Both the position numbers and the translations under genes were made by a program. This document shows positions 10,401-23,600 of a stretch of DNA of 64,000 bases, in pieces; the first letter of the stretch is position 1; every line of letters starts with the position of its first letter. This stretch comes from Lasiodiplodia sp. COLG20 (taxonomy: Eukaryota > Ascomycota > Dothideomycetes > Botryosphaeriales > Botryosphaeriaceae), in contig VNWV01000005.1 in the NCBI GenBank assembly GCA_009801085.1, positions 3,038,001 through 3,102,000 on the forward strand, given 5' to 3'. Under the pieces are notes generated by a model. That model ran no database searches. It saw only the letters and a program-made list of their open reading frames with translations, and was not told the DNA's origin.

Positions 10401-12372
10401 GACCGAGACGCGGCGACCACACCATAGGATCACAGATCTTCCCTACAAGAGCTGAAGAGTGATCGACAATGATGTTCGACAAGGGGCGTTTGGTCAGGGT
10501 TTTTTGGCCCGCCGCCCAATTGTCAGACGGAGCCAGCGCCGCCGAATTTCGTTCGTTCGCTTCCCCCTTTCGCCTACGGTCGCCTCCCCCGCCTCACATT
10601 TACAAGCTGTTTCTCGACGGCGTGGCCTTAATCCTTGAAAGCTAGCATGGGGGGTGGGAGGAGGCGGCGCTGATGGGCTTTGCCACAAGGTTGCCGCGGC
10701 TGTTTGTTATTGAGAGATTCAGGAAGGAGGGACGACGACGAGGCAAGAGAGAGGGGAACTTGCAGCGCTGTTTAGGTAAGGTACGAATACGGGGGTGGCA
10801 GTGGAAGGTAATTGGTGGGCGGCCAATGGGAAGGCGCTGCGCCGACGTGCCGATCCTTGGTTAATGCAGATTGTGTGCGATGCACTGACCTTTAACCCAT
10901 TCTCTTGCGCCTTTTCGCCAAAACGACAACATCCGCGAGAACGGGCGCTCACGAGAAAGAGAGAGAAACAGGTTCCGACGAGACACGAGAGATACGACAC
11001 ACGAAAATCCGGAACGAACGAGAGCCAGCTGTGCTTTTCGCCCTGTTCTGGCGGTGAGATGAGGTAGGTCCGTCCTCTCTCTCTCTCTCATGCTTGGATC
11101 AGGTCAGCTCGGGGTGATGTTTGGATCTCTTTCTCTCTCTTTGGTATCCTTATCCGCAACGCGGGGTTTCACGGTAGGGCTGCGGCGCAGCGGGCACCGG
11201 GTCATCTCTCCGAGAGGAAGGGCAGGGGGGCACGGCTGTGGTGTACAACAGGTAAGGCTCCTCCGCAGACATGGGGGGAAGAGACGATTATTTCCTCAAT
11301 CGTTCGTGATTTTCCGAATGCATTCTTCAATTGGTTTATTTTTTATTGGATTGGTGAGGCGGACGTGTTTCACTATTTTGCTCTCTCTCTCTCTCCCTGC
11401 TCGACAACGGTTTTTCTCGTGGTCGGGAATGTGGGACATGTGGATATGCATGTGCAATGCACGTCGAACGAGGCACACACATACACACACGTACGCAGCA
11501 CGCCAGATGCTGCTCTCACGCGACAATTGTATCCCGTTAAGCGCCCACGGTAATGGTAGGTAGCGCGGGCAGCACGTTGGACCCGGCTCTTGTGTGTACT
11601 CAACCCTCTCGTCAGACGTGATACAGATGTTGTGTATGTGTATGTGCACGTTGCTTGCCCCAAGGAGATGGATTTGGGTAGAACTGGGTGCCTGACAGCC
11701 CACGGCACGTGCGCTGTGGTCGTGGAACTCCGTATGTTGTGTATGAGTCAAGAGCATAGGGCGAGACAAGGGGCGGGCATATGTGGTGGTGGATGTGGGG
11801 CGCGTATATCCGTAGGGCAAGCATCGTCGCCCAAGAGTGTCAGAAGGAGAGCCATGTGAAAAAAATATGGCGAAGGAGAGAGAGAGAGGAGAATGAGCGA
11901 GGCATGGGAAAGAGAGAGCGAGAGCGATACCCGATGGTGGGGATAGGAGCAGAGACTGTTTTCTGAACAGTGCATATTTGAACAGTGCTCGATTCGATAC
12001 AGTTCGCGCTAACATCTACGATCTTGGAATGTACAAATTTATAACGAATTCGCCTTCCTCTTTTGTGATTTACTTTTGAGACTTACAGGGTCCAGGTGGT
12101 GGGTAGTGAGATTTTTGTCTGTTCAGCTCGGTTGCCCAACACAACACAACACATTGCTTGCGTGATAATACGATGGGGCCAAGAGCCAGATCAGTTGCAT
12201 CTATTATTGGGGAGGAAAATGGCACATGATATCCTTTTCAGTTGCTGTTAAAAGTAGGGCCGAAGCAGTTGCGTCAAAGCGCCCACTCCGGACGCCATTT
12301 TTCGCATACAGCCCCCTCTCGTAGCCGATGGCTAGCGCGAAGAACAGCAGGGCCTTAGAAAAATAACATATG
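7490..12372. other. Gene-poor GC-rich region
   Basis: No convincing gene was found. From about 8000 the sequence is GC-rich. Long open frames (for example + 8044-9057) are low-complexity Pro/Ser/Arg translations, as expected from GC-rich DNA with few stop codons. Short CT tracts occur at 11075-11089 and 11381-11395. The region may hold long leaders, non-coding transcripts or distal control elements of the zinc-finger gene at 18.8 kb. Confidence 0.45.
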
Positions 12373-12455
12373 TGGGTAGATGAAGCTATCGTCCGGACGT
12401 GTATGTAGAAATCTTAACTCCACAGTCCCGTCCGGACGATAGCTTCAACTACCCA
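12373..12455. mobile_element. 83-bp palindromic MITE-like element, copy A
   Basis: The copy has terminal inverted repeats TGGGTAG (12373) and CTACCCA (ending 12455). Between them the arms carry TGAAGCTATCGTCCGGACG and its reverse complement CGTCCGGACGATAGCTTCA. The outer arms are near-perfect for about 27 bases; the centre is less well paired. There is no coding capacity. The same length and arm sequence recur at 34844, 41926 and 50424, with a half copy near 55905. I see no clear target-site duplication. Confidence 0.7.
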
Positions 12456-12854
12456 TGACATGAGCAAAAAACAAATCCACGCAAGCCATCGGCTGCAAGA
12501 GGGGACTGTAGCTACACGTCTGGCTCGTGAGAGTCTGTCCACGTCTGTGCAGTGGAGAGACTCGAGACGAGGTGACAGCACAGGATCGAGTGAAGCCATA
12601 CTGGTTTGTGACGGATAGTTTGACATGAGGTCGGTCTGCCGCCACTACTGCTGCACGGTTCGGCGAGATGCGGTGGCGGGTCGTGGGGACCCATGAAGCG
12701 GGCGCGTGCATGCGTGCAGTGTAGATATACTTTGGTGCGTCTCAGAACACCCGGTGGGATGGGAAGTAATGGCGTGAGCATGGTAGGTGATGATTAGGTT
12801 TGGTAGTACCGGCGTTTGAGAAGAGACCCTGATTGAAGGCGTGAAAAGAACAGC

Positions 12855-12886
<32 letters not shown>

Positions 12887-15800
12887 AGTGACGGAAAAGC
12901 GTCGCTTCAGGTTTTTGCTTTTGCCGGAATCGAGTTCCAGGCTGCACCATATTTTTTTTTTTTGAGATTTATTCGATGACAGGGCGGGCAAGGGAAGTGG
13001 GCAGGGCAATGGTTCGCTCAACGGTGAACCTAGTTAGCCTTTCCAACGGCGGCGCTTGAGCAAAGGGTTAGGATTGTCGGACAGGGTGGAGTGAGAGTGG
13101 AAGATCAAGCACGAAGGAATAGGCCTCCTGCATAGCCCTGCGGCGCGGGTGGCTGTGGTTGGTCGGTACCTGATACAGGGCCCTTTCACGTCAGGCGCTT
13201 CCTTTTCTCTTGTGTGACTTTGTATGCAGTAATCGAATGTTCGATCTCGAGTTCCATGCGTACGCGCCGTTGAATCGAAGGCGGCTGGGTTCCGCGGTGT
13301 CCGGGAACGAGGGGGGCCCAAGAAGCAGGGTCGATATTGTTGTTGTGCGTTGGAGATGATGCGTGGATCTTGTTGGTTGTTTCGCCCTGGCCCGAGGGGA
13401 TGGTAAAAGGACGCGTTACCTGGACAATGAGTGGTGGAGGCAAGACAACAGTGTCAGTGCTTCCTGTTCGTTGACGTTTTTGAGCAATTGGGAGAGGGGA
13501 AAGGGGACCCTGCGGACGCACACCCGGGCCAGCAGAGGGCAGCGAGAGCAAGCCCGAGATCAGAGACTGTGCGTTTGAGTCGGTGCCGGATTGTCGGGAC
13601 CAGCGGGCAGCGGGCACTCTTCGGAACTGTCTCACCTTCGCGTTGTAAGGTTCTACTGGGAGCACCCAATCCCGAAGCTTCAGATTTGTGCGCGCGCGCT
13701 TGTCCCACGTCGCACGCCGCAGGGCTGCGCGCAAAGCTGTCGCGAGTAGATTGTCGAGCGTGAGGGGGAGGACGTCTGGAAGCGTTCCTCGAAGAAAGAC
13801 CGAAACTCAATCCCAGCCGTACGGTGGCTGCGCCCTCGCCTCGTCTCAGCCGTGCGTCCCAAGCCTTGCGAGCGCCCGAATGACGCGGATACTGCCGTAG
13901 CGATTGATAACCTGCGATAATCAACAGACGGGCACTCAAACGGAAACCGACGTCCGGAAAAGCCCAACCCGGTGGGCAGGCACCGGCGGTGCATACTAGG
14001 AAAAGACCATTTCCGCAGTGAACCAAGACTCCAGCCTCTTGCCCACCGGGCATGAATGTTTCAGCAAGGCACGGGCCGATCGTCATGCCAATCTCGTCGA
14101 ATGCTACTCAATCCGACTCTTCAAGTAAGAACCGCGGCAACATGGTGGATCTCGCCAGTGGGGAAGGGAAAGCAAGGACTCTATTGTCTGTGTGCCGTGT
14201 TCGTGTGGGGATGGGCGAAGCGCTCGGGCAGGCAAGCCGGGCTGAGACAAAAGCGGAATACAATGGAGATCACGGCCGCGGTCTGGCCAAAGCTCTGAGA
14301 GAAGGGGGAATACATCGAGAACAAGGGGGCAGCGGGCATTTGGAAATTATGTGACGCAGCTCTGCGGAGCCGCACGTACAGTATATTTCTGTAAGGCACA
14401 GTGCACGGTGTTTGCCGCGGTGGTATGTGCCTGGAGCTCCACTGCTGGTTGTCAATCGGCAACCGGGGCCGGCTTCGGGTCCGGTTCAACAACAACGGCA
14501 GCGGTGCAGCAGCCGGCGGCCGTTGCGGGCGCCCGTATGTCCGGCTCAAAGATCCAGCGGCGAGGTTAGCATTGCGACGCTACGCATGTAGATTGGGACC
14601 ATACCTGCTGAGACAGACAGTAGTCGACGAAAACTTTCTCGAATCGGCGGGCCAACCAATTGCGCAGCCGCTTATGCGCCGCTTGCCGTTGGCCAGGTTA
14701 CTATACTTGTCCCCGCTTACACACCCCCATGCAGCCCGCCTATCTGCCAGAACTCGCACCTGCAGGTGCTTCAACCTGGTCCTTGTCACCCCAAGCCGCA
14801 AGCCCCCCTTGCTGCGGAAGCGTCGTGCCGACGGGAGCTTGACCGCATGCGACCTAGACCTGTCGATTCTTCCCACGGGCTGCTGAAGGAGCTGGGCCAG
14901 AGAAGCCAATTCACTGAGCTGACTGGTCGGGCGTGCTCGACGACCGCAAGGTCCGCGGCGGCAGGATCATGCTGCTGGGGTGCTGACTGCTGCGGCGCGA
15001 GCAGGCCGGTGTATGGGCTACGTCAGTTTGCAGATTGACGCGTTTCATTGGCCGCGCTCAGCTCTTGCGGCGGTGAGGGCGGTGCGCGTGGAGGTGCAAG
15101 TGACGGCCGGAGTGCGGCGTGGTCAAGGGGTGGGCCTTGTGTGAGAGATCGGCTGGAGGGTGCGCGGCACTTGCCTCGCCTTTGGGATCTGAGTGGTTGG
15201 GCGCGGCATTGCGGTCATCTCGCGTCCAATGCTTGGCCGGGATGGGGAGATGGCGAGAGGCACGTTCGCGCATGTTTCGCACGCGCATGAAGGAGCATGG
15301 AGTTAAGGACTGGACGCTTAGCTACGCGCACCGAGGCTGAGGATTCGGCGGGTGGCAATGTCGCGTAGAGAGGGCGTGAGTGGCAGCAGAGCCCCGCCTC
15401 TGCACCAAGCGAGCGTGATGCGACAGGGTCTGCGGGTGATGCGAGCGGGTGGAAGGTGGAAGCTGAGCTCCGGTGAGATGAAATGGGCGCCGGCAGCGCG
15501 GGTCGGTCCCTGAAGCAGTCAGAGGCGAACAGTGACAGAGAGGAGGGGCACGGCGAGGGGTAAAGTCACCGGCAGCCTGGACGCAGGAATCGCGAGGCAT
15601 CCACTGAGGAGAGAGAGCGCTCCAGGCACTCCTGGGCCCCGGAGAATTGCGAAGGCGGCGATGACGGTGGGTGCCGGGGACGATGTCGAATTCGGGGCGC
15701 GTGGCCATGCGGCAGTCAGCGTGTTTGCAGCAAATATTGGGTTGGACACGGATGGTGGGCAGCGCGCATCGCGGGCAATGCGGGGCACCAGGAGAGTAAA

Positions 15801-18524
15801 GATTCCGATTCGACTCTCGGGATCTTGGTTAAGCAGCGATTGGCGAGCGCTGGAGCTGGGCGGTGATCGGTCACATCGACCATCCATCATCGCGCAGCGG
15901 GAACTGCGGGCGGCGCCCGTGGGTGCAGCTTGACGCTCCAACGGCGATGTTTGGAAACGCAGCGCGTCGAGCGGGCGTGCGCAGCCGGACCGGCTTAGCG
16001 GCGGGTGGATAGCGCGGCGGCGGCGGGAGGAAGCTGGCCTAGCCCGCGCTCATCGTCGACGTGCCGGCTACCGCGTGCTCCACCACCTCCTCCACGTCGG
16101 CGGCGGCCACATCTCCGTCCACACCACTCCTTTCTTGGGCCGCAAGACGGCCGAGCTGCCCCTGAACGGACGCAGGCCCTGGCTCGCGTGCTGCATTTGG
16201 CAGTGGCACGTGGGTGCCAAAGATTGCCATGCCTGCAGGCTGGGAAAGGAGCGCGTACGACTCGATGTTGGGGGCCGGAAGAAGTATTGTATTTCGATTG
16301 CCCATCGCGACTCGAGATTTGAGGCTGATGGTGGGTCCGCACAGCTACCGCGCCGAGTCTGGACCGCTGCGATCGCCGGCCTGTCGCGAGCTGAGAGCAT
16401 CCACCGCTTCGGGTCGGCGAGCTGGCGTTCGTCTATGTTGCGCAGCGCGCACGCGGAGCCCTGCGCCTCGACATTGGCGAGTCAGGCTGCAACCTCGCTT
16501 TTGACGACAGCTCGTTCTCTCGATTTGCTGCCCGACGACGATTGCCGTCTGGGGTGCGCGCGGCTTTCGGGCGTGTGTCCACATCCCAGCCCACGTCCTA
16601 TTTCGAGTCGTCCGTGCGCCGGTGACGGCAGAGAAACATGCACTACGAGCCCGCATTTCATCTCACGTGTCCGCTTCCAGGTGTTGACAATAATATCGAA
16701 ACGGCGCACGGGCGCCCTGGTCCTCATGCGCGCGGGCACTGCGAACACCACCACGACGTCCTGGAGAAATGCAGGTTGCAGCGCAGGCTGCCGGCGGCGA
16801 GGCGAATCGGGCGCGGCTGAAGGAGGAGGGTGGTGAAACCTTTCAGGATCAAGGATGTTGACCGCAGAAGACATCGCAGGACGCCACCGTTTCCAAAGGA
16901 TTGCAGGCGCAGAATCGTCGCCAACTCGGGCATGCGCCATTTCGTTCTGTCATTTTCCCAAGAGCCTCACCCGCCACCGAGGGTCCTGCTCGACCAGGCC
17001 CCCGGCACATCGGCAGGTCGGGTGGTCTCGCGCGTCCGAGGCTACTGCAGGTCCGGCGAGGACGTGTAGCAGATCGTCTCGAGATTGTTGATGCCGATGA
17101 GATTGGGCCCGGGGTCGAGGGATCGTAAGGCGGTGATCTGCTGGATGGACGTTGTTCGGGGAAGCGGCACGCAGTCGCCTCGCGTTTGGCGAGGCTGCGA
17201 GACCGGAGCCAAGGCGTGTCAACCTTCGAATCTGGCAACCATCTGAAACCGCGCATCTACCCCAGATTGCGCAAGCGGAGCTGGACGTTCACGGCGGCGC
17301 TGCCAACACTCGCAGCGTGCAGCGCGGCACACCGAGGTCCCGGCGGGCGGTTTCAGCGGCTGGCGGCCAGCGTGGTGAGATCGGAGTCGCGCGGCCCCTG
17401 GAGCGGGCGGTTTGCATTGCCTGAAGGAGCGGGCGCGCTGCAGCGTGCACCGATCGTGCGCTGCGGACCCGAGGCGGCGGGTCGACGTTGACTCGCCAGT
17501 CCCATGCGCGGCGCGCGCTGAGCGCTGCCGCAACAGTCGGCCTGGCTGCTGGGATGATCCCGGGCGGCGATGGCCACGGCGGGGGGGCGCCTGCGCGGCG
17601 CGCGCGAATCAGCGCGCGACCCGGCGTCTCGGGACGGCGCGTGGGAGTCGCGGAAAGTGGCTGCGCTGCGACCCGGCAGTGCGGCTGGTCAGAAGCGGCC
17701 TTCGCGGGCGCGGGCTGCTCTGAGATACGGTGCTGACGGCGCGGAGCGGCCTGGGAGCGGGCGCGCCTGGTCGCACTCGTTGACGTCGCGCTGCTGTCCC
17801 TGTCGCTCCCCTGCCGCATCCCTGGCCAGGATCGCGAGCTGAGCGTCCTGGTGATGCGCTCGCGGCCATTTGTCAGAGGCGTGGCTTGTCCAGCGCAAAG
17901 CAATTCTTCGCCAGCGCCAGTCCGGCGGCGCGGGACTCCAAAAGGTTGCGGACGCTCCCTCCCGCACCGAGGCTCGCGGGTGCCGCGCGATCCAAATTTA
18001 ACAGGCGCGTCGCACAGATGCGTGGCCGGGGGTGTTCTGGCGGCCGGGTCGCATCGCAGCGCCTCGCAAGATCTCCCAGAGCGTCCCAGGCCCCCGGCGC
18101 CGCGTTATCACCATAGCTGTGAGCGGGCGTTGAGGCTGCGCTAACCTCTGCCCCCATGCACGACCCTCCACCTCTCCCGGCCTGAGACCGCCCATGCCCC
18201 TCGCCTGCAATAAGCAAGCCTCGCAAGCCCCATGGGCGCCCGTCCACGACGCCCGGCCCGCAGCGACGGCGGCCGGCGCTGGCTCCCGCCTCGCCCCCCT
18301 CCCCATGCCCGCCCGCGCATGCCCGTGGCACGCGGCCGGGGGCTCCCAGCGCGGCGGCTTAGCTGCCGGGCGCGCCTTGCCAAACTCCCATCTTTCATCA
18401 CTCGCTGCTCCTGATGCGCCCGCCGGGTCTCGATCACAAACCACCCCCCCGTCCAAGGCACCTCTCCCGGGCCCACCACCGCATCGTCATCTCGTCCATC
18501 CTTGCTCAATCTCCAAACCCGCCG
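12456..18524. other. Gene-poor GC-rich region upstream of azf1
   Basis: This is a further 6 kb without a recognisable gene. It is strongly GC-rich from about 14.8 to 18.5 kb. Several open frames of 100-250 codons on both strands are repetitive Arg/Ala/Pro/Ser translations without domain motifs. Low-stop composition explains them better than genes do. Confidence 0.45.
12857..12892. repeat. GATGAC hexanucleotide microsatellite
   Basis: Five perfect tandem GATGAC units are followed by a variant unit (AGTGAC). It is non-coding as far as can be seen. Confidence 0.85.
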
Positions 18525-18526
18525 TG

Positions 18527-18532
18527 TATAAA
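18527..18532 (+). promoter_or_regulatory. TATA box candidate of the azf1-like gene
   Basis: TATAAA lies 251 bases upstream of the ATG, inside an otherwise C-rich promoter with pyrimidine tracts. This position is compatible with a leader of about 200 nt. Confidence 0.45.
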
Positions 18533-18602
18533 CCCTCCTTCACGCTGCAACCGCCCCGCCGGGTTCCAGTGTTCGATTAAGGTTGTGCCGCCACCTCGCC
18601 AG

Positions 18603-18626
18603 ATGACCGTCCTCCTCCTCGAGTAG
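18603..18626 (+). promoter_or_regulatory. Short upstream ORF in the azf1 leader
   Basis: An ATG at 18603 opens a seven-codon frame (MTVLLLE) closed by TAG at 18624-18626, 152 bases before the main ATG. If the transcript starts near the TATA box, ribosomes would meet this frame first, so it could reduce or condition translation of the factor. Confidence 0.4.
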
Positions 18627-18777
18627 TAGCACCACCGAGCCCGCCTGTCCAACCAGCGCCTACTTGTACTCGCCTATACCCGCCTCTCTTCTCTCTCTTC
18701 CTTGTTTCAACCATCCAACAGTCGCACAGCAGCGCCTCTGGTATCATCTTGTCTCCCTCGAGTCGCACTCCTCCAGA

Positions 18778-20652
18778 ATGACAGCCGTGATGGCTCCCCA
18801 GCACAGCGGTTCATGGCAACGGCACATGGCGAGCATGAGCATGTCCGCTTCCTACGACTCCCAGTCCCGCCTGCACACTTCGCCCATGGCCAACATGCCC
18901 TCGTCGCAGGCCTACACCACCTCGTCCGCCCAGCTCGACCACCAGCTGCCCTTCTTCCAGACCTGCGGCCCCCAGACCTCTGTGCCCGCTTACTCGACCT
19001 CCTTCGCCTACGAGCCGCTGGACTTCAACCAGAACTTCTACCAGCAGAACCCCCAGTCCTTCCCGCCCTCGTCCTTCCCCTCCGGCCTGCCGCAGGCCAG
19101 CTATCCGCTGGACGGCAGAGGCCAGCCCATCAAGCCCGAGATGGGCTCGCCCGTCGAGCCCTACCAGCAGATGGGTGACCTGAACCTGAGCGGAGACGAC
19201 TACCGCGTGGCCAGCTCCGGCGAGTCGGACAGCGGCGGCGCCGGCGTCAATTTCAACACCGACGTCGACACCCTCATGAGAGCCATCCAAGCCAAGCAGA
19301 AGACCCCCGAGCAGCGCCTCCCCACCCCCAAAGAGGTGAGTTGAGACGTCCATAAGCAGAGGCCGCCTCCAAGCTGATTCCTTCCCAAAGCAACCCCCGA
19401 AGAAGTCCTCGGAGAAGGGTAAGAAAAGATACGAGTGCGACATGCCCGGCTGCAACAAGAGCTTCTACCAGAAGACCCATTTGGATATCCACCGGCGAGC
19501 ACACACTGGCTTCAAGCCTTTCGTAGGCCCCCCCGCACTCCCAAGACTTGAAGCCGGCCAGCACTGACCAGCGGCACAGGTCTGCAAGGAGCCGTCCTGC
19601 GGACAGAGATTCTCCCAGCTTGGCAACCTCAAGGTACGCTCTATTCAGCAGCCAGCACACTGAACAGGATCTAACGGGGCACAGACTCACGAGCGCCGCC
19701 ACACGGGCGAGAGGCCGTACAACTGCGACATCTGCGGCAAGACTTTTGCCCAGCGCGGCAATGTGCGAGCTCACAAGATTGTCCACCAGCACGTCAAGCC
19801 CTTCACCTGCAAGCTCGAGGGCTGTGGCAAGCAATTCACGCAACTTGGAAACCTCAAGGTAAGCCAGAAACCGAGGGCAGGATCTGCAGAGACTGACGCA
19901 GGGACCAGTCGCACCAGAACAAGTTCCACGCGCCCATGCTTCGCTACTTGACGGGCAAATTTGCACAAATCCGCGAGACAGACACAGTTCCTCCTCAGGA
20001 CAGGGAGCTGTTCGAGTATTTTGCCTCTCTGTACAAGAACTCGAACAAGGGAATCAAGGGCCGGGGCAAAGACCGACGCATCTCCACCATCCCCTCCGCA
20101 TCTTCTGGCAACAGCACCACTCCCCCGGCAGGAAGTGCGTCGTCTTCTTCATCGACAACACCGGTCGCGTCGACAGCACCGCCATCTGCCTTGTCCACGC
20201 CCGTCAGCAGCACGGCCCCCATCGGATCGTATGGCGCTAGCAGCGCAGCCGTTGGGATGACGAGCCCATACAGCACCGTTTCAACAGCCAGCGGGCGCTC
20301 TTACACCAGCGCTAGCACGGGAGCGGGAATCCCCCCGCCTGGGTCGGCTCGCTACAGCCACAGTGTCAGCAGCCGGAGTCCGTCGCTGAGCAGCGTCGAC
20401 TCGGAGATGCATGGTCAGCAGCTCCACCAGCAGCACAGCCCTTACTCAGGCTACGGCGCCCCGGCGCCCGCGACAAACTACGGCCTACCCCCGCCGCAGC
20501 CCCACCACCAACAGCACGCGCAAATCTCCCAACAGCATGTGCAGCTACCACCGCCTGGTCAGTACTTGCAGCAGCAACAGCAACAGCAGCAGCAGCAGCA
20601 ACACCACCACCATCAACAAGCACCCCATGGCTACAGCAATTTGATGTACTAG
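18778..20652 (+). CDS. azf1: C2H2 zinc-finger transcription factor, Azf1 type
   Basis: The protein has 553 residues in five exons: 18778-19335, 19391-19522, 19580-19633, 19685-19858 and 19909-20652. Introns are 50-57 nt, all phase 0, with branches such as ATCTAAC. Four tandem C2H2 fingers lie at about residues 200-312: CDMPGC...HRRAH, CKEPSC...HERRH, CDIC...HKIVH and CKLEGC...HQNKFH. The last contains [15 protein letters not shown], the hallmark of the Azf1 group. Linkers are TGFKPF and TGERPY. Three introns fall between or inside fingers. The N terminus is Ser/Gln/Pro-rich and the C terminus is Ser/Thr-rich, ending in poly-Gln (about 20570-20600) and His runs, typical of activation regions. 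It should be a nuclear DNA-binding regulator; yeast Azf1 acts in carbon-source and cell-wall gene control, but targets here are unknown. Start: the first ATG after the TATA candidate other than the short uORF. Confidence 0.9.
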
Positions 20653-23600
20653 ACGGTTGCGCTCTCCATCCAAAAACATCTTTCACGGCCGCACTATGGA
20701 ATGAGCATGGCGAATTGGAAATGTCTTTGTTTTCAAACGAAACATATACGTCTGAGGAAATGAGCTTCGGCTCGCGCGCATATACAGAAGCGTGCGCGGG
20801 AATCTGAAGCATCTCAAGCATGTGTCATGGCAATCTACTGCAACTATTACAGTAGTCAATGTCTACTTTCTCCCGTTCGGGGCTTGCAGGGTCAGCCATG
20901 TGTCCCTTGGCCCGATATTGTCTTACGATGTCCATATTTCTATACGTCATCTCCTTGTTTCTTTTGTCAACGGTGGCCAGCTCTCTTTTTCATGTCACTT
21001 GTTCTGTAATTTCTCCTTTCGGTTGTCGTGGGGGCGTTGACTACGGCGGTTGGCTGTTTTCTTACCAGTTCGGCGTTAGCGCGCTCTGTATTCTGGGTCT
21101 GATTACCCGCTTGCCTGCTTTTGGCTTTTCTTTACCACCTTCATCTTTCGGATCTCACCTATTGTATGACTATTCCCTACGACAATGTTGCTTTCCGGTT
21201 CTTTCTCTGTTTCCTTTGTTGTCCTTCTGTTTCTGTTTTCGGTGCGTTGCTCGAACGCGGATACCCCCCTATGCTTCATACTTGGTCCTACAAGTCCTCT
21301 TGCCCGCAAACTACAGTATCATTAGCCCATCCAGATCTCAAGTCAAATTGGGAAAGGGCTGTCAGGCCTCTCTCCTCACCTCACCCATTCATGTATCACG
21401 TTCCACGACGCTTCTGCCGAGCAGGGCCACCAGTCCTACTCGAAGCCGAAAGACGAAAAAGCTGTCGAAACCACCTAGTTTTAGCTATGTCTCATTGTTT
21501 CCAAATTTCGTCTTTTCTGTTCCCTACCAGCATCGATTGTCCGCTCCTTTTTCTCTCTACAACAGTGGCTTTTAGATCACAAAGCGAGCTCACGCTCAAC
21601 CGCCAGCACCATTAGCTCCATATGGCCTTAGCGTCACAGCATGTCGTCCCAGAACGACAACTATTAGCCATCTTACCGAGACAAAATATATATCGATCAA
21701 GGGATCTTCTCCGTCCAATTCTTCTATCAGGCTTTGAAAAATGTGTGTTTGTATGTGTGTCGTGTGTCTTGCTTCTTCACAGGAAGTTCTCCTCCTCCCC
21801 TGTGTTCCTGCGCCGTCTCCACGGCACTACTCTCTGGGGAAGTCTTTGCTTTTCCGCGCCACGAGCTGCACCGCGAATACCGATGACCAAGGTCGAGAGC
21901 AGCAGCCGTTCCGAGGGGGCGTCTACAGATTCTGTATCACCCCTGCCGCTTCCCTGCGGTTCCCTGCTGTTGATTGCTGCGCCTCCCCAATCCGCCTCAC
22001 TCCTCGCCTTATGGCCCACCACCGTCGCCGCCGCCGCCACCACAACCACCACCACCATCATGTGAAGATCATCATCTTCCCTCACGTCGGGCCCCCAACG
22101 GCCAGTGTAACGGGAAGCAGCCGCCGTTGGCATGCGTTTCGACACGTGTCTGTTCGAGTGCGTTAGTGATCTGTCACACTTCAGGTCAACCGTCTACGCC
22201 GCCTCGCATGGCGGCCCAAAACGAAATGAAAAAGAGAAACGATCAGCCAGCCCGCAACGGAACCTTCGGTGCCCCTCGATGGACCCTCGGTTTCTGTAAC
22301 AGACAGGGTGGTGGAGCACAAAAGAAAAATAAAGGGTTCGGCTCGGGAAGGAGGCAGTTGGGAGAATGCAGCCCGACGGATCAACGCGCCTTGGTTGCAT
22401 CGCATGTAATGGATTTGCAGCTTTATGATCCTACGCTTAACGATGCATGGCAATGTGCTAGAGCTACAAGGCTGTTGAAGAGAGTAGAGCAAGCAGCAAC
22501 TATTGCATACGCACTATGGAGCAAGGCCTATGAGCCTTGCATTATGGAAGTAAGCAGGAGCTTCACCGTGATAGAGGCAGTGGCGTGTGCCACGTGTGTT
22601 CGACCCCCTTTCTACTCTATCATACGTTACATTAGGCAAAGAGCTACCGTTGCCTCGTTCACATGACTTGGTTGCCTTCTCGTCGTTTCTGCTCCTCATC
22701 CTCTCCTTCCCAAACCCCTCCCGTCACTCATTGAGAAAGAGGGGACAGATAATAGCGAGAATCTCACTCCAGCGCCAAAGGCCTGGAGATTAGCCCATCG
22801 TTAGCGATGCGGTTATCTCCAAAGAAAGCAGAGAGCCTCAAATATCCTCGGAGCGGAGGGTGGCAAAGGGTAAAAGGCAACCCCGGGACTCGTAGGGTCG
22901 GGCCGAGCGAGGCAAGCTTCAAAGCCTTGCTTAGAGAAATCGTATGACGTCTCTACGCGTGCAGGAAGGTTCCCATGCGTCGTATCTTCAGCCTCGAGCC
23001 TTCTTCGGAGTTGGGGCGCAAAAGGCTCCAGCCTTGTCTGCCAGGGCTGGTAGCCTGAAGAATTGTGTAGTCCATGACGTCTACTGCTCCAAAACGACGC
23101 CGAACAACACGGTTTTGATTCTAAATGTCTGATTAAATCATACTGAGCTGTATCGACTTTAAACCCGTAAGTCGTTGAACAATGAAAGACTATAAAGAGC
23201 TTGGTAAACTCAAGTGTATGTTGCCACCCACAAGGCTTAGCCAGCCCCACTCACACGTCGCGTAAAGTCAGGCAACAGCGAAGAAACAGCAGGGGTTGCG
23301 CTTCGCTGGCTTCGACAGGAACGAACGAAGAGGAGGCTGAACAAGGAAGGTAGCAAAAAGCACCAGTCAGTCACGGACGATCGCGTACTTTTCCCGGCAT
23401 ATACGAAGTTCTTCAGCGGGGAAAGGGAGAAACATGTGGTTCCTGGAAGCGCGCGCGATCATGTCCCGGCTCCACCAACAGCCCAACAACAGTGAGGCTG
23501 AGAGAGAGCGGAGCCGCAGGCGTCGGCGGGGCGTGGGGCAGAGTGGTAAAAAAAACCGGTGAGCTGAACACATGACGGCGAGGAGAAGGGGACAAGTCAG

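Noticed and set aside
12857..12892. GATGAC tandem repeat as a possible CRISPR-like or coding repeat
   Set aside because: A simple hexanucleotide microsatellite with no spacers and no gene around it.
13454..14086. Minus-strand open frame of 210 codons
   Set aside because: No motif, composition follows local GC, and overlapping frames of similar length exist on the plus strand.
16075..16836. Plus-strand open frame of 253 codons
   Set aside because: Mixed composition without domain or intron logic; sits in the very GC-rich block where frames stay open by chance.
20859..21615. Overlapping plus-strand frames after azf1
   Set aside because: Pyrimidine-rich sequence gives Ser/Phe/Leu/Cys translations; more like a 3' UTR or spacer than a gene.
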